From Cynocephalus volans (Eukaryota > Chordata > Mammalia > Dermoptera > Cynocephalidae), in NCBI RefSeq assembly GCF_027409185.1, contig NC_084472.1, positions 19,950,524-20,014,523 of the forward strand: a stretch of 64,000 nucleotides of DNA, given 5' to 3'. Below, one piece after another: positions 1 to 11,794 of the stretch. Within the stretch, counting starts at the first letter, position 1. Each line of letters starts with the position of its first letter. A program made the translations under genes and the position numbers. The notes below the pieces were generated by a model, which was not told the origin of the DNA, searched no databases, and was given only the letters and a program-made list of their open reading frames with translations.

Positions 1-179
1 ACAGAAGCTGGAAGAGGTGAGGAATAAGTTCTCCCCTGGAGCCTCCAAAGAGAGTGGGGCCCTGCCCACACCTTGATTTTGAACTTCTGGCCTGCAGAAT
101 TGTGAGAAAATAAATTCTTCTTGTTTTAAGCCACCAAGTTTGTGGTAATTAGTTACAGCAGCCACAGAAAATGAATACA
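1..179 (+). repeat. MaLR/MLT1-type LTR, 3' part, cut by the window edge
   Basis: The text has the hallmark 3' end of MLT1-class LTRs: CAGAATTGTGAGAAAATAAA, then TTTTAAGCCACCAAGTTTGT, then a CAGCAGCC word. The 5' part lies outside the window. Confidence 0.6.
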
Positions 180-347
180 TTTGGCATAATGTCTGGGAAA
201 AACTAGCATTCATTAATACAGAAAAGAATTCTGGTAGAATTCTGTTTATAAAATTTAGTGCCCCAGAGAAAAAAAAGCTACCAGTGCAAGAAAGAATCTA
301 AGTAATTCACCCACAGACTTCTCTAATTGTGAGCCCAGAGTAAAAAT

Positions 348-417
348 GGTACTTCAAAAAGTTCGTGGAAATATTCATATTTTCTTTCAATTCTATTTTT
401 CCATGACCTCTTCAAAA
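348..417. repeat. degenerate mariner-type MITE
   Basis: GGTACTTCAAAAAGTTCGTGG at one end and a decayed complement at the other (TTTTCCATGACCTCTTCAAAA) match the two better copies at 6653 and 7010. Confidence 0.55.
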
Positions 418-3400
418 TTGCTAATCACATCTTTTGCCATTTCTCAAAATCAGACATATTAACAAGAAGACTTTCTGTCTGCAATGCAGGAGGCTGATTC
501 CAAATTTTAAACCAATTATGATATTCTGAGACACAATTTTTTGCATCCTTCCTTCCCAGCCACTTTTACGAGTTTACTCAAAGTTTGGTACCCAAATCAT
601 TGGGTAATAAGAGCAAAATCACAATAGCGCTCTTGTGGGCAGTATATATCTCACTTCCATTCTTTGAGCTTGGGATGAAGCTAATACATACTACACTTTC
701 CTAGGCACAGTAAAAAGACACCCTTCTTTCCACAACTTACCCGGAACTGTTCAGGTGGTAGGTTCTCGCTCAGGTGTGAGAAGCTGAGGATAGCATGTCC
801 TATGCATTCTTAAGGGCCTGTGTGTGTGTGCACATCTGTGTGCATGTGTGGGTTTGTGTGCGTGCGTGGTGGGAAGCAATGAGACTCACCACTGAGGCAG
901 AACACCACACACCTTCCCAGATCTGACCCTCTATCTCAGGCTGTGCCCCTAACCAGACTCTGCCCCAGGAAGGCACTGGCAATGTGGCCATTCGCAGAGC
1001 CTTTGCCCACAGTGCAGGAGGGACCTTCTCCTTGGTTTCCACAGAAACGAGTGGGAATGCTTCTCCCTTTGTTTTCTCACAGTGGAGGATGCTCGGTTCC
1101 AGAAACCTTAAGGTGTAAACAGGTCTAGATGAAGAAACTTGGCTAGAATAGGAAAACTCTCACCTTTTTCATATACATTAAATTTTAGAGACTATCAGGG
1201 GCTCTTTCTAGGAGATGTTTCTTTATTAAGAGAAAGGGTATGTTTTTCAAGAAACTTTCTTGACACATTAATTACAAAAATAATTACAGCAGTTTGAGCC
1301 AATTTCGGAACATACTATCAATCATTATGCAAATTAATGCAGCAATCTACATTATATAATCTGTTTTATTATAATCTGTATTATAACAGGAGCTAGACTT
1401 CAGTCTGGAATGTGAATAAAGGTCTTAAATGTGTGTGCTTTACTACTGAAACCCAGGGCTTCAGGCCAACTGCATTTGCAGCTCCTACGCCTGACAGTTA
1501 TGATCAGCCAATACTGCTGGCTCTCTAAAGCGATGGTCTTTCAGGACCATTAGCTTTCAGTTTGTCTCTCTAGCAAGCTCGGTGTATCTAGATAGCCAGC
1601 CTAAGAACAATGGCAGGTACTTTTTCAGGAAACACATTTTCTGATACCGCAAAATGGATTAACAATGGACTAAGGTAGAAGACTGCTATAAGAGTAAGTT
1701 CCAAAGCAGTGCAAGGCACTCTCTTTCAGCTTCCAAAACAGGTGAGTGAGGTTGGAGTCCCCATCTGGCTTAGCAGCTCTATCACCCCAGATTGGCATGG
1801 TCTGAGGAAATGCAGGGGACCACCAGGAACTTACACAGCATCATCATTTGAGCCACACAGGTTACCTCTAAACTGAGTACACTTTGGTAAGTCCTCAAGG
1901 GCTATTGTTCTCAGTATACAAGAGTTTTCATCTCTAAGATTAGTTCAGCAATTGGAACCAAAAAGATAAATATAAAACCATAAAAACTGTACATTGGCTA
2001 GAAATCAAATATTCCTCCCTTCCTTTTGCTTTTTCTCAGTTGTTCTAAAGAGACTTTTGTGCATGTCAAACCTGCCCTTCAGGATACAGTTTTTCGAGTA
2101 AGCAAATCTGGACCACATTGTTTCATTAAAGAAAACTTGTCTTGTCTTTAAAGTTACAATAAACAAGGACTATAAGCATAGAAGAAAAATAAAAAGATAA
2201 GGTTAATTTTAAACTATAAAGCTAAATGGGCCCAAACATTTTCATCCCAGGGGGAAATTAAATGCTGAAGTGAAAATGGCCTAAAACAATGATCTAGTGT
2301 TATGAAAATTGCTTAAACGAATCTGTTTGTGAAAAGATTGATTGAATTTGCAGTAGTCCCTCTGTACTGCTCCTTTCAATAGATGAGTCTTGCTGACCCA
2401 GGGCTACAGAGAACCAGACCCCAGGAGCTGTAGCCAAGTGTCATTCGTCACTCTTTCATGGTCCACAGCCAAGGCCTCCAACACCCAGAAGGGTGATAGC
2501 AGGGACTTCTGGATGTTCCTTGGTACCCCTGACACAGCCCTTAAACCTGGTGTGTCTAATTTGCTCCACGCAGCGGTGTCGGTCCTGACAGGAAGAATGG
2601 GGCATTTTGGATTGATGAAAGTTTGGCTGATGAATCATCTTCAGAAACAAGAACTGCAAGGCAGGTCCTGGGATGAGACTGGACCAAGGAAAACCAATGC
2701 TCCAGCCTGGTTGGGAGCTTGCCCAGGATGTCCATCTCAGGTCTGAGTCAGTGTGAACCGAGAGGTCAGATTCACTCTAGGGATGACCTGAACATGTATC
2801 TCCATAAAGGTTAGCTGACCAGGTCTTATGTCAGTCAGCTAGGAAATATATGGTGCCACCTCAGACCTGAACCCCAAAGTATGTTAGAACGCCCCAGCCT
2901 CCCTACTGCTTCTGTAGATTGGACCAAGAATAGATCCTCTGGTGAGATCAAACTCTTGAGATTGCCCTCGAATGAAGTATGGCAGCAGACTCACATTTTA
3001 GTCCAATGTTCACCCACATGTTTTTTGGGGGACGGCTTATTTAGTATATGGCCAGTCAGAAAAGTCCTTTGAAAACATGATTTGGCAAAGATGACTGATA
3101 GGTCCTAGCAAGTGAGTCCCATTATGAATAGGCTGGTGATTCAAACCTAAAAATCTAATGATCTCTATGAAAATCCTATGTATTCTATGGCATCTCATCC
3201 CAAGGGAAGAAGGAAGAACTGATTTAAGCTTGAGACAAAATGTACGAGTGTTTGAAAAGTGTGGTGAAAGGTCTGGTTACCTCAGACGTGCCTGACAAAA
3301 TACACTCAACTACAGAACCACCGACGGTCCATTCCTGGGCCTTATTTTAGGCACAATTAACTCTGCAATGGGCTTTAATGTAGGAGAAAAGCACCCGTGA

Positions 3401-3487
3401 CTTTTGTGCTCCTTACCAGTTCACTATTATGAAAACTTCAGATCGCTTAGCCTGGTCATCTTCAGACAAGTGTAAAACCTAACGTAC

Positions 3488-3586
3488 CTCTCTCTGGAGA
3501 TTGATGTCTGCTCCTTGCAGAACCAGCTCCCTTACACAGTCTATGTGACCAGCATAGGAGGCGACCATGAGGAGCGTGGTGCCATG
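3488..3586 (-). CDS. ANKRD29: ANKRD29 coding exon 3 (residues 45-77, second ankyrin repeat)
   Basis: The 99 bases encode exactly one 33-residue ankyrin repeat, beginning HGTTLLMVASYAGHIDCV and ending GADINLQRE. The canonical TPLH-type turn appears as HGTTLLMVA, followed by the paired helices and the GADIN loop. The acceptor (TCCCTCCAG on the minus strand) abuts 3586 and the donor GTACGTT occupies 3481-3487, both phase 0. From memory, human ANKRD29 has AAY where this reads ASY, a conservative change. One exon per ankyrin repeat is typical of this gene. The next exon was not found between 1 and 3487 and must lie left of the window. Confidence 0.95.
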
Positions 3587-4029
3587 CTGGAGGGAAGAGA
3601 GACAGATGAACAGTTAGGCCACCGTTATGTCAGAGAGGGGTCCTGGAGAAGACACTGCAGGGATGTCAGCTCCACTCAGAACACATTCAAGTGCAAAATT
3701 TCCTGCAGTGATGAAAGTGCCTCATGAATAATCTTATCATGCAGACTAGATGGGAAACAGCAAAGCAACAAACTGCTGAGGTTGGAATTTTCAATTTAAA
3801 AATTCACTTACTTCCATTACCTTCTGAAACACAGTCCAAGTGAAACACAACTATTGCACTTTAAGGCAGCAGTGATGGAATGGTCTCATATTATGATTCA
3901 CATTAAATGATTCCTGAGCCAAAACGCTGCTATTAATGCAAAAAAGTGGGTTAAATGGTACCATTTGGTTTTCTGTATTTAGAAGGCTTTATCTTCAAAA
4001 TGATTCAGGTAAAAATGAATGGCACAGTG

Positions 4030-4200
4030 ATGAAATGAGAGACTACAGAACTGACAGTCAGGAGCCGTGGGGTCTAGGTCCACCTCTGTCACCAACCAAC
4101 ACCATAACTGGGGCAAGTTGCTTACAACTCCTGGGGCTCACTTACTTCATCTCTAAAATGACAGCTTGGGTGGGATGATTACCAAGGTTGCTTGAAGCTT
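4030..4200 (+). repeat. MIR SINE
   Basis: Core words of MIR in order: a GTCAGGAGCC segment, CACCTCTGTCACC, GGGGCAAGTTGCTTA, and TTCATCTCTAAAATGACA. Old and diverged. Confidence 0.55.
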
Positions 4201-4454
4201 CAAGGACTTGAAGCACACCCTGTGATATGGACCCTTCCAGTTATAGCAGACTTTTGTAGTTTAATTTACAGTTGTTTTCAATGGCTTGAAATTGTAACCT
4301 TAACCACCACCTTCGCTATTCAGCAACAGGCCTCTCAGGAAAGGATGACAAGAGAGACAGATGGTTCTGCACGCGAGGAAGGTTCACTAGGCCTAGGGTG
4401 ATTAAGTGAAGTTTAGAGGTTCTGTGTTATTTCCATGTGTGGGATTTTGTATGA

Positions 4455-4640
4455 AGGCAGTACAGTTGAGTGGTCACTGACAGGGTGATCTTGACCACAT
4501 TACAGAGTCTTTCAAAGTCTCATTCTTTTTATTTGTAAAATGAAGGAATAATAAAAGTATCTGCCTGAGTCAATTAAATTAGTAAATGGGACAATTAAAG
4601 CAATGTGATTAGCATAGTAATGCTAGATATTAGTTCAGTA
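4455..4640 (+). repeat. MIR-like SINE, weak
   Basis: TGATCTTGACCACATTA, then TTATTTGTAAAATGAAGGAA and AATAATAAAAGTATCTGCC resemble the MIR second half. Diverged. Confidence 0.4.
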
Positions 4641-4816
4641 AGTGTGTGTTAGATATTAAAATAACAGTGTGATAGTTCAGTAAATGTTAGGTTATCATCT
4701 GGCTTTTGCTGACTTCTGTGAATGATCATGCTAATTTTGGGAAAGTCTTGTTTGCTTTATATAAAAAGTGCAGGTAGAGTCAAGAAAACCTAATGGCTTC
4801 ATAAAAGTGTGCTACG

Positions 4817-4987
4817 AGGGCTGACCCCGTGGCTCACTCGGGAGAGTGCGGCGCTGGGAGCGCCACGGCCACGGGTTCGGATCCTATATAGGGATGGCCA
4901 GTGCACTCACTGGCTGAGCGTGATGCGGGCGATACCAAGCCAAGGGTTCCGATCCCCTTGCTGGTCACAGGAAAAAAAAAAAAAAAA
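4817..4987 (+). repeat. CYN-type dimeric tRNA-derived SINE
   Basis: Two tRNA-like units follow each other, each with an A-box-like word (GTGGCTCACTCGGGAGAGTG; CACTGGCTGAGCG) and a B-box-like word (GGGTTCGGATCC; GGGTTCCGATCCC), joined by TATATAGGGATGGCC, then a poly(A) of about 16. Near-identical flanks AAAAGTGTGCTA / AAAAGTGCGCTA are the target-site duplication. Confidence 0.85.
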
Positions 4988-5188
4988 GTGCGCTATGATA
5001 TCTCTTCTACCCCATGTGAGCATATTTGACATTTGGATTTAAGACCTTCATATAGGCTCTACCATCCATTGTTCAGTTGAACTCCTTTCTCTGTATTCTC
5101 CAGGACTGGAGTGGCAAAGCTTGGTATTACTAATCTCTTCCCAAATGTGAGAAATCTCTATTTATGAAGCAGATAGGAGAACTCTTGG

Positions 5189-5547
5189 TGCTATGGTCTG
5201 AATGTGTCCCTCCAAAATTCACATTGAAACTTAATCCCCATTGCAGTAGTATTAATAGGTATGGCATTTGGAAAAGTGACTAAGTCATGAGGGCCCTGCC
5301 TTCATGAATGGCATTAGTGTCCTTATAAAAGAGGTTGAAGGGAGCTCCCTGCCTCTCCTGCTGTGTGAAGAAGCAGCTGAAAGACACCATCTATGAAGCA
5401 GAAAGCGAGCCCTCACCAGACGCAAAATCTGCTGGTGCCTTGATGATGGACTTCCCAACCTCCAGAACTGTGAGCAATAAATTTCTGTTGTTTATAAATG
5501 ACCCAGTCTAAGGTACTTTGTTTTATCAGCCTGAATAAATTAAGACA
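5189..5547 (+). repeat. complete MaLR solo LTR with 5-bp TSD
   Basis: It starts TGCTATGGTCTGAATGTGTC and ends AAATTAAGACA, with the AATAAATTTCTGTTG polyadenylation block before the end. It is flanked by a perfect CTTGG duplication (5184-5188 and 5548-5552). Five-base duplications are typical of ERVL/MaLR integration. Confidence 0.85.
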
Positions 5548-5884
5548 CTTGGTTTAAAGCCAATCCAAATAGACAAGCTATGAATATATCGTTTTACATG
5601 AGAGGTGAGAACATTTTTTATCATGGGTCACACTGGTCTCAAAATAAAAATCAATCATGAGCCAGAGGAAGTACCAAACACTTAATTTGGATATTTGAAA
5701 AAGAAAATAAAAAATGTTAAGCTCATCTGTTTTAAAGGAAAAATGAATCAAGCAAGGAACAAGAATACTTCTTCATAGATTGTATTTCAATTCTACATCA
5801 TAGTCAATTGAGAAAAAGCCAGGTTGAGACAAAGGAGAAAGAGAATAGAGAAGTGTTATATTAAGCAATACAAAAAATCCTTTA

Positions 5885-6525
5885 GAAATCAGCCTGCCAA
5901 AGAGAAATCTGCACTCTCATGTTCACTGCAGCATTATTCACAATATCCAAGACATGGAATCAATCTAAGTGTCCATCAACTGATGAGTGAATAAAGAAAA
6001 TGTGGTATATATACAAAATGGAACACTATCCAGCCATAAAAAAGAATGAGATCTTGTCATTCACGGTAACATGGATGAGCCTGGAGGACATGTTAAGTGA
6101 AATAAGCCAGGTGCAGAAAGACAAATGCCGCATGTTCTCACTCACATGTGGAAGCTAAAAGGTTGAGCTCATAGAAGTAGAGAGTAGAATAGTGGTTATT
6201 AGAGGCTGAGAAGAGGGGAGGGTGGATGGGAGAGGTTAGTTAATGAATTCAAAATTACAGCTAGAAAAGAGGAAGAAGTTCTAATGCTCTACAGCACTAT
6301 AGAATGACTATAGTTAACAACGACTTATTTTCTATTTCCAAATAGCTAGAAGAGAGGATTTTGAATGTTCCCAACATAAAGAAATTATAAATGTTCAAGG
6401 TGATGGATATGCTAATTACCCTGATTTGATCATTACACATTGTGTTCATTTATCGAAACGTCACACTATATCCCATAAATATGTACAATTATTATGTATC
6501 AATTAAAAATAATAAATAAGTTTCC
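5885..6525 (+). repeat. L1 3' end (ORF2 tail and 3' UTR)
   Basis: The classic L1 ORF2 C-terminal text is present in sense: GCAGCATTATTCACAATA, GTGTCCATCAACTGATGA, ATACAAAATGGAACACTATC, ATGTTCTCACTCACATGTGG. It ends in an AT-rich 3' UTR with ATTAAAAATAATAAATAAG. It is 5'-truncated and broken by stops. Confidence 0.85.
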
Positions 6526-6652
6526 TTTATTAAAACGTATTAGTTTGAATGATTCATTCTCTAAAGATTAAGGTTACTTCATTTCATTGACTAATGTTAA
6601 AATGTATTTTTTAAGGAACTAACTGGTTTTGAACAGAGCATATATAAATGTA

Positions 6653-6734
6653 CGAGGATACTTCAAAAAGTTTATAGGAAGATTAGTATTACCTTTTAAT
6701 GCTATTTTTCCACTAAGTTTTTGAAGTACCCTCA
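6653..6734. repeat. mariner-type palindromic MITE, copy 1
   Basis: 82 bases that read as an inverted repeat, from CGAGGATACTTCAAAAAG to its complement TTTTTGAAGTACCCTCA, flanked by TA (6651-6652, 6735-6736), the mariner target. It resembles the Hsmar2/MADE2-type miniature family; the name is tentative. Confidence 0.8.
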
Positions 6735-7009
6735 TAAATGTAGTGAAGTCCAAAACAAGAGACCGTGAAATGCATACATTAATATATCTAAAAAGGCTAA
6801 AAGAATCTCGCCATTGCACATCCTTGCGGTAAATGTGTGTCAGAGAGATGAGCAAAGTAGAAAATGCAAACATCACGTAAAAACAGCTTTAATCTATGAA
6901 TCGAAGATGAATGTTAGCAAATCAAAGCTTTGGTGATAGTGGGTAGCGTAGAGATAAAGTATTTGTTCTTTACAATACTATTTGTGGGAAAAGTTTCAAC
7001 CTGGTCTTA

Positions 7010-7089
7010 TGAGGGTAATTTAAAAAGTTGTGGAAAACAGAATTAAAAGTTAATACATATCCTTCCATGAACTTTTTGAAGTACCCTTG
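7010..7089. repeat. mariner-type palindromic MITE, copy 2
   Basis: 80 bases, from TGAGGGTAATTTAAAAAG to CTTTTTGAAGTACCCTTG, flanked by TA at 7008-7009 and 7090-7091. Same family as the copy about 280 bases to the left. Confidence 0.8.
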
Positions 7090-7894
7090 TAATTGAGGTT
7101 GGAAACAACTCCCAAGAAAGCCCATGGGCCTCTCCTTGCACTCTAACAGCTCTCTCAGGCTTCCCAGGTGATCCTGAGGCTTGGACCCATCAGCGAGGGC
7201 AATATTAGACAAATGATCAATCAGCCCTATAAGAAACTGTCCTGGAACCCAGACTCCATGTTCGGGTGGCACATGGAGGAGGCAGAAACCCAGCCAGTGA
7301 CATTCTGAGATGAGCATAGGCCTCCACTGTTTCCAAATATCTCCCTGCCCCTCAGTCACCACCAACCTCAGAGGCCTTTTCCAAATAAACGAGATGTCTG
7401 AAATTACCATCATTCAGACTCCTCATTTGGGTTAAAGAATCATCTCTCCAGAAAGCTCCTGATAAAATGACTTTCTGATTTAAACAAGGAGGGGTAACCC
7501 ATACACATATTAGTGTCTATTCATGGAAGCAAACTTTTTGGTCAAAAGAGCTATTGGTCACCCAGCAGACAGACAGAGGCAGAGTGTAAGCTCTGAAGGA
7601 AAGGAGGTGGAGAGGCCCTGGAAAGGCTGAGTGTGTGGGGTGCTATCTGGAGGCAGGAGGTATGCAGTATTGTAGGGTGGCCCCAGGGAGCTACAAGTCA
7701 GGAGGAAGTCAGAGGGGTGCCTGAAAAGGGGTAACTTTGAGAAAAAGAGGAAAAGTGGTCATCAAAGTGCCCAGTGGGTGAGGCCACAGTGAAAACTGGC
7801 ATTCCTATCCACAGTTCTGCCCACTGTGGGGTAGGAACTGGCCCAGTGAGACCTGAGTAAGACTAGAATGGCCAGTTCACAGATGCCCAAGACC

Positions 7895-8320
7895 CCATAT
7901 CAGTCTGGGTTCTAGCAAGGAACAGACGGGACACTCAAATTGGGATAACTGGAAGAAAGTTTAATAAAGAAACTGTTTATAAAGCTGTGGCCTGGGTGTA
8001 GGGCAACTACAAAGAACAGTATAGGACAGGAGCTAGTAATAGTGGCACTCCATGACCAGATCTGAAGGGTGAGGGGAAGGGAGCAGCTCCCAGGATGCAG
8101 AGAATAAGAGGGCCGCTGCCAAACAGATCAGGGAGGGCACTGGGCTCCCCATGTCCCTCTCCTCCCACCCTCTGACTCCTGCCAATGCTCCAATTGGCCA
8201 AACCCAACTGGAGGCCAGAAAGAAGCGAGTCCACTGGGGCAGCCCACATAGTTCAGACCCTGGGACACACAGCCAGCTGGAGAAGGTGCAGCGTGGAACT
8301 GGAGGTGCAAACCTAAGATA
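7895..8320. repeat. unclassified old interspersed repeat
   Basis: The words GGGTTCTAGCAAGGAACAGA, AGTTTAATAAAGAAACTG and CCAATTGGCCAAACCCAAC recur together in many mammalian genomes and mark an old interspersed repeat whose family I cannot name. Long antisense open frames here are not supported as genes. Confidence 0.4.
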
Positions 8321-9084
8321 TCCTGCCCCATGCCCTAGGGCAAACTGGAACAAACTTTGCTATTTTACTCTTAGGCTGGTGGCAGATTTCACTTTCCAAA
8401 TTTAAGCAATAAAAGTGGGAAATGGCACACCCTGTTCTCAGGAAACAATAAAGCTCCTTTGAAAAATTTTTATTCAAATCCTAAAATCAAAATATCTCTG
8501 CTCACTCGCTCTCTTCTCTGAGATCCTCCTGTCCACAGAGAGGTGGAGAAGTCCTGCCAAGCACAGAGAAATTATTGCCTCTAACTGGGGAGGGAAAGGA
8601 CTAAGTGGTCCTGCCAGTGGGCAGTAGTGTCTATTTTTATTTCCCCTTCTTAATTTCCAATTAGTGTATTTTGTTTGCAAAAAGTAATAAAAGGATAAGA
8701 GGCTGGGTGGAGGGTCGGTTTCTGTTTTCTCCTCCTTCTAGAAAAAACGTAACTCCCACGGCAGCCCGCTTGTACTCTGAATTATCTCCATCTTTTCACA
8801 AAAGCAGTGGTTTGCATTCTTTCACTGAACAGCCTTTTCTTGGAATTTGCCAATTCTGATTCCCAATGCAGTGCCTGTTTCTTTAGGGTGGCCGCCTTCT
8901 GTTTTATGCATGTAACTGTTTCCTTTCCTTTCTGGCTTCCCCCCATATGTTTTTAAGTTCACCACAGTACTTTGGGCTTTCTAAAAAGGATACTGCAAGC
9001 AAACACGAGCAAGCAAACAAGCACCACAAAGGGAAATGTATTTGCAAGGTGCTCCGGGCAGGCGGATACCGAATCCATGCGTAC

Positions 9085-9195
9085 ACTGTCTCTGCAGTCC
9101 ACGTCCACCCGGCCGCTGTTCAACAACAGCTTCAGCAGTGCCAGGTTTCCTCTCCTTGCAGCCCAGAAGGCAGCGTTGGCAAGTGGAGTTTCCTT
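9085..9195 (-). CDS. ANKRD29: ANKRD29 coding exon 2 (residues 8-44, first ankyrin repeat)
   Basis: The 111 bases encode 37 residues beginning KETPLANAAFWAARRGN and ending DVDCRDS. The acceptor (CTCGCAG on the minus strand) lies at 9196-9202 and the donor GTACGC at 9079-9084, both phase 0. The text shows the ankyrin consensus: a helix around ANAAFWAARRGNLALLKLLL, then a loop. The exon joins in frame to exon 1 (7 residues) and exon 3 (33 residues) with no stop. Longer open frames that cross this interval on both strands are shadows running into intron sequence. Intron 1 above it is about 12.8 kb and intron 2 below it about 5.5 kb. Confidence 0.95.
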
Positions 9196-9439
9196 CTGCG
9201 AGAGCAAAATGAAACAGGATCTTAAAATCGACATTAATCAACATGACTGCTTCTATGCAAACAGATAATAACATTCAAAAGGGAGAATTTCCAGATGTGT
9301 CTATCAATTGAAAAATTGCTCCCCCAGCAATAGATGCTTCTAGTATACTTGGCTATGGAAAGTACTCTGGCACCAGATGCTGGAGCTGCAGTGTGGTTGT
9401 GAGGAGCAATGTTGATAATACAGCACTGTTAATACCCCA

Positions 9440-9720
9440 TTTCCCACCAATGTGCTCACTTTCCTGCCTTCCTTATGTCTTTGTTCACAGTTTCCTTTTT
9501 GCTTGGAAATGATTTTCCCCTATCCTTCAAGGCCAAGGCTCTGCTCAAATGCTATTTCCTCCCTGAAACATTCCAAGTTTCTCTTCACCTCTAAGTAGAG
9601 CAAAATTTCTCCCATTCTGACCTCCCAAAGGAGTTAACCTGCCCTTTTCCTTTGCCCTCAACTCCTTCTACCTGATTCCAGCTATCTAGGTAAATGCCTC
9701 ACTCTCACACCATCTAATTT
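9440..9720 (+). repeat. L2 3' segment
   Basis: CAAGGCCAAGGCTCTGCTCAAATGC, then CTCCCTGAAACATTCC and CTCTTCACCTC follow the order of the LINE-2 3' region. Diverged. Confidence 0.5.
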
Positions 9721-9949
9721 TCTTTGCTTCAGCAGGAACTTACAAGAGGCTTGGGTTGAGAATAAGGAACCTTGGGCAGAGAATGCTATTACACGTCTTT
9801 GTACGGTTCTTTCACTCCACTACCATTTTAGAGCTACACAGTTAATGTTGGAACCGTACCTATGGAAGACATAGAACTGGAAAACAGGTCTTCAAAAAGA
9901 GGCAGAGCTGACGGCAGCACAATTTCCTTCTCCAAAACAAATCAATTTG

Positions 9950-10380
9950 GATCTGTAGAGAACACTCTGTGGGAGGGACCAGACAGCTCTGGGTTTCAAC
10001 CCAGCCCTGGGCAAGTAACTTGGCTCTTGGGAGTCTCAGTTTCCTTTTTTTTTTTTAGTAGTCTTGCTTTTTTTTTTGAATTTTGAATTTTATTTTTTCA
10101 TTATACATGTTTACAGGGTACAGTTTGCTGTTTCAATACATGCATATATTGTATAATGATCTAATCAGGACAGTTAGCATATCTACCACCTAAACATTTA
10201 TCGTTTGTTTGTGTTTATAACATTCAAGATCCTCTTTTCTGGATATCTTTTCTGTTTCCTCTTGCTTAGATGGAGATCACAGTACCTGCCTTGAAGTTTA
10301 TGGTAAGTATTAAATGAGGTACATTAATTATCTCATATGGTGTTCAATACATCATAAATGCTGACAAGTGCTATTTCCTT
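9950..10380 (+). repeat. MIR SINE split by an antisense L1 end
   Basis: MIR text (GGGCAAGTAACTTGGCTC, GTCTCAGTTTCC) stops near 10050 and resumes near 10268 (ACAGTACCTGCCTTG, TATTAAATGAGG). The intervening 10050-10262 holds an antisense L1 3' UTR (TTATACATGTTTACAGGGTAC, TGATCTAATCAGGACAGTTA). Confidence 0.65.
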
Positions 10381-11439
10381 TTCTCTATCTACTTTTCTTT
10401 ACAAAGTTAGAATCAATAAGCAAAATTAAATTCGGAGTACTGGTACTAATAAAAATTTTTGCTGGTCTCAGGAAATTTCATAGTATTCACATGGTTTAAT
10501 AAAAGCACTTTTTTTGGTAGGTTTAAAATGCTTATCTGACCCAAAAGGCCTTTTATGCAATATGTCTACTAAATATGTTGATATTGTAACAAATACAATG
10601 CTTTGTCAAATTAAAAAGAAAATAACAATTTTAGCTACTCAGTGGAGCCATCTAAAAGGAAAGTACAGTGACAGCAGAGTAATGACGACATTTATTGGTG
10701 TAAAGACTTCATTTCTGAAGTCCTTCAGCACATATACAAGCTAGTGCTCTTGTGCATACTTGGATGAAAGAAGGGCAACGCAGAGAGGGATAAGCAGGTA
10801 GCAAACGTGCTTGGAATAGTTTCCTGGCTCACCTAGGAGGGGAAAAAAAATCACCTGAAGTTCCAGATGAAAAATTTCCCTTCCCCGAAGGTGTAAATTT
10901 TACTGTTCCGGAGTTTTCAAGCCAACTGCACCCATGTTGTCCACACCCAGCGTTGGCTGCTATTGCACCAGGCTGGGTCTCACTGGCTATAGCTTTTAGT
11001 AACTAGATGAAGCAGTGGCAAGGCAGGTTCACCCTGGATAATAAACATAGAACAATGCCCTTTTAATAAGGAGATGGCCCAAGGCCAAAATGAAGTCTAG
11101 GGGAGCAAATTAGGAAGAAAATTCAGTATGCACCACAGAACAGGTTTGCCAGCTTTTCCTGAAACGTGAACACACTAGAGTGATGTACTATAATTCATTT
11201 TCAGTGGCTTTGTTGTTTCACTTTAACCCCAAATACCTTCAAAAGTCCATCTGCAAACAGCAAATGTCTATTGTCATAACAAGCTTTCCAGCCAGGGTCT
11301 CTCCTCCCTTTAGATGGTCTTGGGGACTCCTGTCCTTCTGGGCTAAACATCCTGGTTTCCTATAAGGTTCTAGAAACTGAGCTTTGAGAAAAGCTGTAAA
11401 TATTTCTCTTTCCCTCAAGGGCTTGATTTACTGAGAGTT

Positions 11440-11660
11440 GGAGGCATGACAGAGTAGTCGATTTGGGGTAAGAAAGAGCTGGATTCAAGTCCAAACCACT
11501 TACCAGCTCTGTGACCCTGGGCAAGTTATTTAACTTCTCTTGGCCCCAGTAAAATGGCATAATAATGATATGGTACCTCCGTTATGTGTTGTTAGAGGAT
11601 TAAATGAGGAAATACACATAAATGCACTTAGATAGCACATACTCAAGAAATGGTAGCTAT
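11440..11660 (+). repeat. MIR SINE
   Basis: Near-complete MIR: GAGCTGGATTCAAGTCC, CTCTGTGACCCTGGGCAAG, TTAACTTCTCTTGG, GTTGTTAGAGGATTAAATGAG and a GCACATACTCAAGAAATG end. Confidence 0.8.
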
Positions 11661-11794
11661 AAATGCTCTTTAAAATACTTGCCCAGGTGAATTCATTTAC
11701 TTGGTCACTAGCATGTGCTAGGGACAGGGCCCTGGCCAGGGGCTAGGACTAGATGTATGAGTCTACTTTGGTCTCTGCCCACAATGGCTTTTTT

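Larger units (their letters stand above)
1..3487 (-). other. ANKRD29: ANKRD29 intron 3 (partial)
   Basis: Non-coding sequence downstream of exon 3 on the minus strand. It holds an LTR tail at the left edge (1-179) and a mariner-type MITE piece (348-417). From 421 to 3487 nothing beyond weak repeat-like traces is recognised; 2380-2760 carries a 118-codon open frame on the plus strand with no recognisable domain. No further ankyrin exon is visible. Confidence 0.6.
3587..9084 (-). other. ANKRD29: ANKRD29 intron 2
   Basis: About 5.5 kb between exons 3 and 2. Contents are two MIR-like SINEs, a CYN SINE, a full MaLR LTR, an L1 3' end, two mariner-type MITEs and an old unclassified repeat at 7895-8320. 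The stretches 5548-5884, 7090-7890 and 8350-9084 show no recognised feature. Confidence 0.7.

Noticed and set aside
1..3487. ANKRD29 exon 4
   Set aside because: No further ankyrin-repeat text with splice sites was found on the minus strand.
6970..7413. A 147-codon minus-strand gene
   Set aside because: The C-terminal part is the MITE at 7010-7089 and no domain or conservation clue supports the rest.
8959..9274. Single-exon ankyrin protein of about 91 residues
   Set aside because: The ankyrin part is ANKRD29 exon 2; the ends read into intron sequence on both sides of GT/AG sites.
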